Source of the DNA: Perlabentimonas sp964554585 | GTDB lineage: Bacteria; Bacteroidota; Bacteroidia; Bacteroidales; Tenuifilaceae | DNA length: 7,453 nucleotides | Assembly (NCBI GenBank): GCA_964554585.1 | Contig: CAZKPD010000118.1 | Coordinates: forward strand, 1 to 7,453 | Reading direction: 5' to 3' | Part shown: in pieces, positions 1-6,252 of the stretch | Layout of the letters: the number at the start of each line of letters is the position of its first letter | Position numbering within the stretch: position 1 is the first letter of the stretch | Notes under the pieces: model-generated | Databases searched by the model: none | Told to the model about the DNA's origin: nothing | The model's input: the letters and a program-made list of their open reading frames with translations, nothing else | Position numbers and translations under genes: made by a program

Positions 1-430
1 CCTCCATTTTTACCCTTGGTGCAATGGTTTTAACCAGATCTTCAAAAGGCATGGGGGATGCTTTAGCATATTGATTGTATATTTTTTTAACCTCAGTTAC
101 AAATGAGAGGTTTTGAATGGCGTTAACTTGGGATTGATTACTCACTTTTGCCACAACCCCATTAAACCAATTAAGGGAATAGAGCACTTGACCTCCGTTG
201 GATTTAATGCTGTTAACATAACTCGGATTTACGGGCAAATCGTCAGCATTAATGGGAATAGATTGCTTTTGCCTACGCGCTATGGCGCGTTGCGTTAAAA
301 ATGCTGATGGTTCACTGATGGAGTATGGCGTTCCATTTTTGTCTGAAAAACCGATAAAATAGATGTCTTGTGCATTTACATTTACCAAGCAAAAGAAAAA
401 GAATAGGATAAAGGTGGAAAATTGTTTCAT
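1..430 (-). CDS. S8 family serine peptidase, N-terminal part (partial)
   Basis: The gene starts with ATG at 430 and leaves the window at base 1, so only the first 143 residues are visible. They begin with a classic signal peptide (MKQFSTFILFFFFC..., likely cleavage after VNA at residue 20), so the protein is exported. The mature start (DIYFIGFSDKNGTPYS) and the following QRAIARR and LPVNPSYVNSI stretches match the prodomain that precedes the subtilisin-like S8 catalytic domain in many Bacteroidota secreted proteases. The catalytic Asp, His and Ser lie beyond the edge and cannot be checked. Such proteins often end in a type IX secretion sorting domain, which is also out of view. The gene follows the S4-domain gene after 4 nt, so the two are probably co-transcribed. 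The family call rests on prodomain resemblance only; export is the safer part. Confidence 0.72.
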   Translation of the reverse strand, partial: MKQFSTFILFFFFCLVNVNAQDIYFIGFSDKNGTPYSISEPSAFLTQRAIARRQKQSIPINADDLPVNPSYVNSIKSNGGQVLYSLNWFNGVVAKVSNQSQVNAIQNLSFVTEVKKIYNQYAKASPMPFEDLVKTIAPRVKME

Positions 431-434
431 GTTT

Positions 435-647
435 TTATTGCTTTTTAATGAGTATTTCAATTCCGTGGCAGCGAACCCTGTCACCATCCCTTAGCTTAGC
501 TCGTTTGCGGTGTTCCACTTGGCCGTTTAGAGTAACTAAACCCTGCTCAACCAGCATTTGTGCCTCGCCACCACTGCCGGCTATTTGAACAGCTTTGAGC
601 AAAGCTATTAGAGGGATGTATTCGCTTTCGATGTAAAAGGTTTTCAT
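435..647 (-). CDS. Small RNA-binding S4 domain protein (YbcJ-like)
   Basis: This 70-residue protein is almost entirely one S4 fold, the small RNA-binding module also found in ribosomal protein S4, pseudouridine synthases and tyrosyl-tRNA synthetase. The typical pattern is visible: a helical start (IPLIALLKAVQIAGSGGEAQ, 11-30), the helix-turn part ending in EQGLVTLNG (34-42), and the basic E-x-R-K-R segment (45-49) followed by RDGDRV (53-58). E. coli YbcJ is also 70 residues with the same arrangement. YbcJ-type proteins are stand-alone RNA binders, probably acting on rRNA or ribosome assembly, but the exact target is not established. It is the first gene of a minus-strand pair with the S8 peptidase 4 nt downstream and is divergent from nnrDE. 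I see no Shine-Dalgarno sequence before the ATG at 647 and no full-match promoter upstream. Confidence 0.88.
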   Translation of the reverse strand: MKTFYIESEYIPLIALLKAVQIAGSGGEAQMLVEQGLVTLNGQVEHRKRAKLRDGDRVRCHGIEILIKKQ

Positions 648-654
648 GGTTGTG

Positions 655-671
655 CTAAAATAGCGTTTTAG
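655..671. repeat. Short perfect inverted repeat in the S4/nnrDE divergent region
   Basis: CTAAAA (655-660) and TTTTAG (666-671) form a 6-bp inverted repeat around the 5-nt centre TAGCG, just upstream of the S4-protein start codon and between two divergent genes. The position would suit an operator, but the arms are short and A/T-rich, so chance is a real alternative. Confidence 0.2.
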
Positions 672-737
672 ATGCGCAATTTACCTCTTTTTGTCCGATT
701 AATTATTTAGTACGCTCTACATGCCTCTTAAAAATCT

Positions 738-745
738 TATATTTG
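738..745 (+). promoter_or_regulatory. Candidate Bacteroidota -7 promoter element for nnrDE
   Basis: TATATTTG matches the Bacteroidota -7 consensus TAnnTTTG at every fixed position. Transcription would start near 750-753, giving a short leader before the ATG at 766. I see no good -33 element (TTTG) 19-21 nt upstream, so this is a partial match. If correct, it excludes the in-frame ATG at 721 as the translation start. Confidence 0.4.
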
Positions 746-765
746 CTTTGCATAATGTGTTTGCC

Positions 766-2298
766 ATGAAATTGATAAGAGGATCATTTATTGGTGAAAT
801 TGATCGATATACCATAGAGCATGAACCTATTGCATCCATTGATCTTATGGAGCGAGCATCTGTGGCCATACTGAAGGCTTTTGTGGCATACCATAGCGCA
901 TCGAATGCTATATTTATTTTTGCCGGTCCCGGCAATAACGGAGGCGACGGGCTGGCCTTGGCACGCCATCTGGTGCTGTTGGGGTATGATGTTCGGGTAT
1001 ACGTGCTTCAATCAGAAACCTATTCGCCCGATCATCTCATAAACATCGAAAGGCTTAAGCAACAGGGTATTGTTAGGGTGAATTACATTGAGGATAGTAA
1101 AACATTTCCGCAAATCCCTGCTAATGCGGTGATTGTGGATAGCCTATTTGGGTCGGGATTGACCCGATACTTAACCGGTCTAGCCCGTGATCTGGTTTTA
1201 TATTTAAATTCTCAACATGCATATAGGGTGGCTATTGACATTCCCTCGGGATTGTTTAGTGAGCTAAACCCTTCGTCCAACACTAATCCTGTGTTTTGTG
1301 GGCACCAAACTATCACCTTGCAATTCCCAAAGCTGAGTTTCTTTTTTGCTGAGAATGATGCATTTGTCGGAGATTGGATAGTTGTGGACATTGGATTACA
1401 CACCCAAGCCATCCACGATATTGATTCTCCCTTTTTTTTGGTCGATGTTGAGCAGATAACCCAGCTTATGCCCCGCAGGAGCAAGTATGCTCATAAGGGG
1501 GATAGGGGACATTGCCAAATTATTGCCGGAAGTTCAGGGATGTATGGTGCAGCCATACTTTCGGCTAAAGCATGCCTAAATGCCGGAGCAGGCTTAGTAA
1601 GCGTTCATATACCCTCCGAGGGATTATTGGCAATGCAACAGGCATTGCCAGAGGCCATGGCTCAGGTTGATGCGCACAAGGAGCATTTGTCAGCGCTTGA
1701 CTATTCCGACCGATATACTGCACATGCTATAGGGCCCGGTATAGGGATGCATAAGGATACCGTAGCAGCTGTAACCCAATTTATTGAATCAGCAGATAAA
1801 CCAATAGTTGTGGATGCAGATGGACTAAATATAATAGCCCAAAATCCATCTCTCCTAGGGCAGCTGCCCAAGAATTCCATAATTACTCCCCATGTGGGTG
1901 AGTTCAGGCGCTTATTCGGCAACGATCAAACTAGCTATTTTCGCATGGAGACAGCTCAAGAGAAGGCGGCTGAATACCAAATAATCATTGTGCTTAAGGG
2001 TGCACATACGCAGATAGTTAGCCCTAATGGGAATGTCTATTTTAATGTCACAGGGAATAGTGCAATGGCCACAGCTGGGAGTGGAGATGCGCTTACAGGA
2101 ATTATTGCTGCCTTTTTGGCACAGGGCCTGCTGCCTCTCAATGCAGCTATATTGGGTGTGTATATGCACGGTATAGCAGGTGATTTAGCCTTCGAAAAAA
2201 ATGGGTTTGGACCCATTCGTTCCGGCAATATAGTGGATGCGATTCCATTAGCTATGGGAGAACTTTATAAGCTGATTGATAACCGTTTTTCTAAATAA
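766..2298 (+). CDS. nnrDE: Bifunctional NAD(P)H-hydrate repair enzyme (epimerase + ADP-dependent dehydratase)
   Basis: This enzyme repairs NAD(P)HX, the damaged hydrated form of NAD(P)H. The N-terminal YjeF_N domain (about 1-220) interconverts the R and S epimers, and the C-terminal ribokinase-like domain (about 230-510) dehydrates S-NADHX using ADP. Epimerase motifs are GPGNNGGDG (54-62), the catalytic-type Asp in VDSLFGSG (124-131) and DIPSGL (158-163). Dehydratase motifs are KGDRGHCQIIAGS (244-256), AGAGLVSV (273-280), GPGIG (323-327), VDADGLN (349-355), TPHVGEF (374-380) and the AGSGDALTG loop (437-445) with catalytic Asp441. TPHVGEF has Val where TPHPGEF is common. I chose ATG 766 (510 aa) over the in-frame ATG at 721 because family proteins start at about MKLIRG...IDRYTIEHEP and a promoter-like -7 box lies between the two. 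No truncation is seen. It leads an operon with the DUF4831 gene. Confidence 0.95.
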   Translation: MKLIRGSFIGEIDRYTIEHEPIASIDLMERASVAILKAFVAYHSASNAIFIFAGPGNNGGDGLALARHLVLLGYDVRVYVLQSETYSPDHLINIERLKQQGIVRVNYIEDSKTFPQIPANAVIVDSLFGSGLTRYLTGLARDLVLYLNSQHAYRVAIDIPSGLFSELNPSSNTNPVFCGHQTITLQFPKLSFFFAENDAFVGDWIVVDIGLHTQAIHDIDSPFFLVDVEQITQLMPRRSKYAHKGDRGHCQIIAGSSGMYGAAILSAKACLNAGAGLVSVHIPSEGLLAMQQALPEAMAQVDAHKEHLSALDYSDRYTAHAIGPGIGMHKDTVAAVTQFIESADKPIVVDADGLNIIAQNPSLLGQLPKNSIITPHVGEFRRLFGNDQTSYFRMETAQEKAAEYQIIIVLKGAHTQIVSPNGNVYFNVTGNSAMATAGSGDALTGIIAAFLAQGLLPLNAAILGVYMHGIAGDLAFEKNGFGPIRSGNIVDAIPLAMGELYKLIDNRFSK

Positions 2299-2305
2299 TA
2301 TATCT

Positions 2306-3424
2306 ATGAGACTAATCCGACTTATTACACTGGCAGCATTACTATCCGTACTGTTTTCGTGCTCTAAAAAGGTGACTACTATTACACCTGCACAGCAGGC
2401 AATAAGCCTCTCAGCTCGAAGTATAGTGTATGCGCTACCGGCAACAAATCTGAAAATTTATGTTACAGCAGAGCATAGCGTTTACGTTCCGGGTCCCTAT
2501 GCTGCTTATGCAGCAAAGTATTTGGGTATACAAAACGTTTCGCAGCAAGGAATAAACCAGTGGGAGATCACCTCATTTCGTATAGCGGAAGATTATGTGG
2601 CCGATATTAATGCGCTATTCGTGGCCGAGGCTCCAAAAGGTGCATCGCTTCACTACTTATCCCTTTCGCAAAATGGGCTAATCATACCCATTGGGCAAGC
2701 TCGTTTCCCCGAGGCTATTTCAACCACAATCACGGCGTTGGAGCCAATACCAAATGCTGATTTCACCGATTTGTCGCATACCCCATTTATAGGCAAACAG
2801 AGAACTACCCATTATACTAGGTCTTTTCAGGATAGCTCCTTTGTTCGTGTACCCGTACATAAGGATGTTGTTGTAGAGAAATCAATGGAGGAGAAGGCTA
2901 AAGAAGCAGCTGAATTTCTGTTCTTACTCCGTAAAAGGCGCATGGAGCTAATCTCTGGTGATGCCGATTTTATTGCCGAAGGCAGTGCCGTTAAAGAGGT
3001 TTTCGACGAAATTTCTCGCCTCGAACAGGAGTACCTTTCCCTTTTTATTGGTAAGAATTATAGGGCTGAACAGGTAAAAGGGATAGACTATTTTCCGCAA
3101 CAAAAGGATAGCACAGCAACCATTCTGTTCCGTTTTTCGCGTACCAAAGGGGTATTGCCTGCATCAGATCTGAGCGGTAGTCCAATCCTTATAGGGATAT
3201 CCTCAATAGCCAAATGGGAAAATATTGGAGTCCTTGCCAATGTAATGGATGAAAAGGGAAACCAAAAACGCGAAGCATTTTACTATCGTATTCCACAACC
3301 GGCAAAAGTTCGAGTCTCCGATGCCAATGGAGAGCTCTATACCCAAACGGTTAACTTATACCAGTTCTCTCCGCTACTTCGAATTCCCACAGATTTTCAA
3401 ATTGGGACTCCCTATAATCGGTAG
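2306..3424 (+). CDS. DUF4831 family lipoprotein of unknown function
   Basis: The 372-residue product starts with a lipoprotein signal peptide: MRLIR, a hydrophobic stretch, then the lipobox LFSC with the lipidated Cys at 19. It should therefore be anchored in the periplasm or outer membrane. The body resembles DUF4831, a Bacteroidota family. The stretch VYALPATNLKIYVTAE (41-56), YVPGPYAAYAAKYLGI (60-75), the segment AAEFLFLLRKRRMELISGDA (201-220) with ADFI following, and the C-terminal YRIPQPAKVRV (327-337) sit in the order I recall for that family. No enzymatic motif is visible. I chose ATG 2306 over the in-frame ATG at 2276 because it gives a clean lipoprotein signal and removes an overlap with nnrDE; the gap is then 7 nt. 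Co-transcription with nnrDE is likely, but a functional link is not shown. The unit ends at the hairpin at 3438-3476. Confidence 0.85.
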   Translation: MRLIRLITLAALLSVLFSCSKKVTTITPAQQAISLSARSIVYALPATNLKIYVTAEHSVYVPGPYAAYAAKYLGIQNVSQQGINQWEITSFRIAEDYVADINALFVAEAPKGASLHYLSLSQNGLIIPIGQARFPEAISTTITALEPIPNADFTDLSHTPFIGKQRTTHYTRSFQDSSFVRVPVHKDVVVEKSMEEKAKEAAEFLFLLRKRRMELISGDADFIAEGSAVKEVFDEISRLEQEYLSLFIGKNYRAEQVKGIDYFPQQKDSTATILFRFSRTKGVLPASDLSGSPILIGISSIAKWENIGVLANVMDEKGNQKREAFYYRIPQPAKVRVSDANGELYTQTVNLYQFSPLLRIPTDFQIGTPYNR

Positions 3425-3437
3425 CTTGTAAACAAAA

Positions 3438-3476
3438 AATAAAGGGATGGTTTACCAGTTAAACCACCCCTTTATT
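3438..3476. terminator. Bidirectional hairpin terminator between convergent genes
   Basis: The arms 3438-3454 and 3460-3476 form a 17-bp stem around the loop CCAGT. In the plus-strand RNA there is one A.C mismatch (3447/3467). In the minus-strand RNA the same pair becomes a G.U wobble, so the stem is uninterrupted there. The minus transcript then runs into a U-rich stretch (TTTATTTTTTG), while the plus transcript has only TTTATTATT. It therefore looks strongest for the thioredoxin gene and adequate for the nnrDE-DUF4831 unit. Confidence 0.8.
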
Positions 3477-3493
3477 ATTCGTATGACAATGCT

Positions 3494-4033
3494 TTATTCT
3501 GACACTTTACCTATAAAACTCTTTTGAAAATCTTCCCACTTCTGCGCTTTATAATGATTTTCGCCAAAGTACACCAAAATAGGTTCCATCTGTATAGGGG
3601 TAACATAACCGGGAACAGCTGTTAACAGCTGGTTATTCTCATCCAAATAGGCTACCGAGGGGAAAGACATTTTGCCCTGAAGCAGGGCAACAGCTAAATC
3701 ATGCATGCTTCTACGCCCCTGACCATTGTTCTCAAATACCTTATTGGCAAATTTCACTGGAGCTGTGGATTCTGCGTTAAATTTCACCGGGTAGTAATGC
3801 TCATTAAGATATGCAGCAATTTCGGGATGGCTGAACGTTTTCTCATCCATCACCTTACACCAGCTGCACCAATCGGTGTAAACATCAATAAAGATTTTTT
3901 TTGGGTTCTTTGAGTTCATTTCAACCGCTTCCTCAAATGTGTACCATTTAACCAAATCATTCCCACCTTTTTGGGATTGGGCTGTACATCCAAAAACCAA
4001 AATGCTAAATAATAAAAAAATACTTTTCCTCAT
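3494..4033 (-). CDS. Thioredoxin-fold lipoprotein with CSWC active site
   Basis: This is a 179-residue exported thiol-disulfide protein. The signal MRKSIFLLFSILVFGC has a lipobox-like VFGC with Cys16 as the likely lipidated residue, so it should sit in the envelope facing the periplasm. The thioredoxin domain spans about 25-160. It has the beta-strand KKIFIDVYTDWCSWCK (45-60) with catalytic Cys56 and Cys59, and a cis-proline segment MSFPSVAYLD (122-131, Pro125) followed by GYVTP. This is the Thioredoxin_7/DUF255-like layout common in Bacteroidota, close to the C-terminal domain of DsbD. It probably reduces or shuttles disulfides; the partner is not in the window. I chose ATG 4033 over the in-frame ATG at 4096 because only the shorter form has its signal peptide at the N-terminus. 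It is monocistronic and convergent with the DUF4831 gene. Confidence 0.87.
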   Translation of the reverse strand: MRKSIFLLFSILVFGCTAQSQKGGNDLVKWYTFEEAVEMNSKNPKKIFIDVYTDWCSWCKVMDEKTFSHPEIAAYLNEHYYPVKFNAESTAPVKFANKVFENNGQGRRSMHDLAVALLQGKMSFPSVAYLDENNQLLTAVPGYVTPIQMEPILVYFGENHYKAQKWEDFQKSFIGKVSE

Positions 4034-4155
4034 GACCAATCGTCTTATTATGCTTAATCTGTTAATATTTGAAGGGGTAAACAATGCTATGGGCAAAATG
4101 TTCTGCTAAACCTAAAACCGAATTCTCACAGGATATATGTACGAGATAAAGCTTG

Positions 4156-4236
4156 TTAGTAAAATGTTAAACCCATATATACTCCAACAGCATGTCCGTA
4201 ATTACGTAAAAAACCTGTACCTTTAACGGCATAAAA
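4156..4236 (-). pseudogene. Possible remnant of an outer-membrane beta-barrel C-terminus
   Basis: In the divergent region between the thioredoxin and pepD genes, one minus-strand frame reads 26 codons ending at TAA (4156-4158), with another TAA just before it (4237-4239) and no usable start. The peptide ends RNYGHAVGVYMGLTFY, with the Gly and hydrophobic spacing and terminal aromatic residue typical of the last strand of Bacteroidota beta-barrel proteins. I read it as the surviving 3' end of a lost gene. The stretch is short, so a chance open frame is possible, and the call rests on peptide character, not on a family motif. Confidence 0.3.
4218..4225 (+). promoter_or_regulatory. pepD: Weak candidate -7 element for pepD
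   Basis: TACCTTTA differs from TAnnTTTG only at the last base and lies 46 nt before the preferred pepD start. No clear -33 TTTG is seen at the proper distance. It overlaps the proposed beta-barrel remnant, so its resemblance may be accidental. Confidence 0.2.
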
Positions 4237-4263
4237 TTATCAATGAACAAAAATACAAATATT

Positions 4264-5727
4264 ATGAGCACCTCAATTGCAAATCTTGAGCCAAAGATTG
4301 TTTGGAAACATTTTCACAGTTTAACCCAAATTCCACGTCCATCGAAACATGAAAAGGAGGCGGTTGAATTCTTAGTAAAATTTGGTAAAAGCCTTGGTTT
4401 AGAGACCATTGTAGATGAAGTAGGAAACGTTCTAATTCGCAAACCGGCCACACCGGGTATGGAAAATCGCATGGGAATTGTGCTACAAGCACACATTGAT
4501 ATGGTTCCTCAGAAGAATAGCGACAAAGTACACGACTTTACTAAAGATCCTATTGAGGCATATGTTGAGGGTGAGTGGGTTACAGCAAATGGAACCACAC
4601 TTGGTGCCGACAACGGCATTGGTGTTGCTGCAGCAATGGCAGTTCTAGAAGATACCTCATTGGTGCATGGCCCCATTGAAGCCCTGATTACTGTGGATGA
4701 GGAAACGGGCATGACTGGTGCCTTTAACCTAAGCCCTAGTCTTTTAAAAGGGGATATTCTGATGAATCTTGATTCGGAGGATGAGGGAGAGCTGTATGTG
4801 GGTTGTGCCGGCGGGATGGATGCCAACATTAAGCTAAACTATAAAGAGGAAGCTGCTCCCAAAGACCTCCAATATGCTAAATTATCCGTTACCGGATTAA
4901 AGGGTGGCCATTCGGGCATGGATATTATTTTGGGCAGAGCCAATTCCATTAAGCTAATCTTCCGCTTCCTACGTCATATCGAGAATGAATTGGATTTTAG
5001 AATTTCAAGTATAGACGGAGGAAGCCTTCGAAACGCTATTCCCCGCGAAGCATTTATGGTGATTGGTGTTGCTCAGGGTAGCTATGCAGAGCTAGAGAAA
5101 TTGCTAAAATCTCAGTTTGAGATTTATAAGAAAGAGTTTGCTGCTGTGGAGCCTGATATGGATTTCTCTGTTGAAAAAGTGAACACACCCCAAGCAGTGA
5201 TTGATAAGAAAACTCAGTGGAACATTATTCGTGCGATTTTCGGTTGTCCCAATGGGGTGATCCGTATGAGCGACTCTATGCCCGGTCTTGTGGAAACTTC
5301 TACAAACCTAGCCAGAGTTTATTCTGAGAATGGAACCATTTACACCCAATGCCTACTACGCAGTTCGGTGGATACCTCAAAAGAGGCTTTAGCCGATAAA
5401 ATTGCATCAGTTTTTGAGCTGGTAGGTGCCGATATCGAATTTACTGGAGCCTATCCGGGCTGGAAACCCAACATGAAATCACCTATCCTTAAGGTGATGC
5501 GCGATGTTTACCAAAAGAATTGGGGTAAAATTCCCGAGATTAAGGGGATTCATGCCGGGCTAGAGTGCGGTATTCTAGGAGGTATTTATCCCAAACTGGA
5601 TATGATTTCATTTGGGCCAACCATTAGGTTCCCTCACTCTCCCGATGAGAAGGTTAAAATTGATACGGTAGGTATGTTTTGGAATTATATGGTTGAAGTG
5701 CTTAAAAACGTACCGGTGAAAAAATAG
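4264..5727 (+). CDS. pepD: Xaa-His dipeptidase (aminoacyl-histidine dipeptidase, M20)
   Basis: PepD is a cytoplasmic dinuclear-zinc metallopeptidase that cleaves dipeptides such as carnosine and other Xaa-His. From the ATG at 4264 it is 487 residues, against 485 in E. coli. All residues expected for the two-metal site are present: His77 and Asp79 (AHIDM), the bridging Asp116 (GADNG), the Glu146-Glu147 pair (VDEETGM), Asp170 (NLDSED) and His458 (FPHSPDE). The lid/dimerisation domain lies between about 205 and 390, starting near LKGGHSGMD (212-220). An in-frame ATG at 4243 would add seven residues (MNKNTNI). I prefer 4264 because it fits family N-termini and puts an A-rich leader in front of the start, but 4243 is not excluded. 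There is no signal peptide. The gene is monocistronic and ends before a strong terminator. Confidence 0.95.
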   Translation: MSTSIANLEPKIVWKHFHSLTQIPRPSKHEKEAVEFLVKFGKSLGLETIVDEVGNVLIRKPATPGMENRMGIVLQAHIDMVPQKNSDKVHDFTKDPIEAYVEGEWVTANGTTLGADNGIGVAAAMAVLEDTSLVHGPIEALITVDEETGMTGAFNLSPSLLKGDILMNLDSEDEGELYVGCAGGMDANIKLNYKEEAAPKDLQYAKLSVTGLKGGHSGMDIILGRANSIKLIFRFLRHIENELDFRISSIDGGSLRNAIPREAFMVIGVAQGSYAELEKLLKSQFEIYKKEFAAVEPDMDFSVEKVNTPQAVIDKKTQWNIIRAIFGCPNGVIRMSDSMPGLVETSTNLARVYSENGTIYTQCLLRSSVDTSKEALADKIASVFELVGADIEFTGAYPGWKPNMKSPILKVMRDVYQKNWGKIPEIKGIHAGLECGILGGIYPKLDMISFGPTIRFPHSPDEKVKIDTVGMFWNYMVEVLKNVPVKK

Positions 5728-5738
5728 AGATTTTTTTG

Positions 5739-5776
5739 AGTATGGGGAAAGGGGTACCAATCCTATTTCCCATACT
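5739..5776. repeat. Stem-loop just after pepD, of uncertain role
   Basis: AGTATGGG (5739-5746) pairs with CCCATACT (5769-5776), and AAA (5748-5750) pairs with TTT (5766-5768) after a one-base G bulge. No T-tract follows on either strand, so it is not a standard terminator by itself. It may protect the pepD mRNA 3' end or assist the terminator that follows 11 nt later. Confidence 0.4.
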
Positions 5777-5787
5777 TAGTTAAAGCT

Positions 5788-5819
5788 AAAAAAGCCGCAC
5801 ATTGAGAGCGGCTTTTTTT
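5788..5819. terminator. Bidirectional intrinsic terminator for pepD and siaBC
   Basis: GCCGC (5794-5798) and GCGGC (5808-5812) form a GC stem, extended by six A's on one side and seven T's on the other, around the loop ACATTGAGA. Both transcripts get a stem followed by a run of at least six U's, so it works for pepD on the plus strand and for siaBC on the minus strand. Confidence 0.92.
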
Positions 5820-5840
5820 GTTTGGTATGGAATGGTGTGG

Positions 5841-6224
5841 TTAATCCACAATCTGAATCATCTTAAAGGGCACTTTAACGATAGACTCATAGTCTTCTCC
5901 TGCCTCAAGCATGTCCTCATCATCCTCCTCATAGTACCAATTGATGGTAATGTTGTTCTTCTCTTTATTAAGTGCCTCTAATTTTTTAAATACATCGAGG
6001 ATACATTTCGAAGAGCTGGTGTTGAAGTACTCTAGCTGAACATTTACAACCATCTTTGGTGCAGTACCTTTGGTTGGGAATTCATCAAGCCACTCAATAA
6101 CCGGTTTGTAGAATTCAATAGAGTTCTCAGGTATCGAACGTCCTTTAATTTCGATAATACCCGTTTCCGGATTCATTTTTATCGATGGGGTTTTAGGTGT
6201 TCCCTCAATGTTTACAAGTTCCAT
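5841..6224 (-). CDS. siaC: SiaC family regulatory phosphoprotein (DUF1987)
   Basis: This 127-residue cytoplasmic protein is recognisable as SiaC/DUF1987, a STAS-like phosphoprotein. In Pseudomonas aeruginosa, SiaC is phosphorylated on Thr68 by SiaB and dephosphorylated by SiaA; the unphosphorylated form binds and activates the diguanylate cyclase SiaD. Here the segment VQLEYFNTSSSKCILDVF (62-79) places Thr69 and Ser70-72 where the phospho-site is expected; which residue is equivalent needs an alignment. Other visible parts are the start EGTPKTPSI (7-15), GIIEIKGRSIPE (22-33) and the acidic run YYEEDDEDMLEAGEDYES (97-114). Its partner siaB lies 28 nt upstream on the same strand, so the two form one unit. 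No cyclase or phosphatase follows; the next gene is pepD, convergent beyond the terminator. Confidence 0.9.
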   Translation of the reverse strand: MELVNIEGTPKTPSIKMNPETGIIEIKGRSIPENSIEFYKPVIEWLDEFPTKGTAPKMVVNVQLEYFNTSSSKCILDVFKKLEALNKEKNNITINWYYEEDDEDMLEAGEDYESIVKVPFKMIQIVD

Positions 6225-6252
6225 AGTATCGTAGTTTTTACTTATGATTAAA

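Noticed and set aside
275..290. Near-palindrome ACGCGC-tatg-GCGCGT
   Set aside because: It lies inside the peptidase coding frame and encodes the conserved RAIARR region; Arg/Ala codons explain the GC-rich symmetry.
113..298. Plus-strand open frame of 61 codons
   Set aside because: It lies wholly opposite the S8-peptidase prodomain, which has a signal peptide and recognisable family sequence; the plus-strand product resembles nothing.
2276..2305. Longer DUF4831 start at ATG 2276
   Set aside because: It overlaps the end of nnrDE and puts 10 residues before a clean lipoprotein signal; the start at 2306 is preferred.
4082..4089. TAGCATTG on the minus strand as a thioredoxin promoter
   Set aside because: It matches TAnnTTTG at five of six fixed positions, but the -33 region at the right distance (GGTT) is poor, so I do not call it.
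4034..4096. Longer thioredoxin start at ATG 4096
   Set aside because: The extra 21 residues would bury the lipoprotein signal peptide inside the protein; the start at 4033 is far more likely.
4197..4206. Palindrome CGTAATTACG between the thioredoxin and pepD genes
   Set aside because: Ten A/T-rich bases are expected by chance, and they fall within the codons of the proposed beta-barrel remnant.
4509..4829. Minus-strand open frame of 106 codons inside pepD
   Set aside because: It is antisense to the metal-binding core of PepD; the Ser/Pro-rich product has no recognisable domain.
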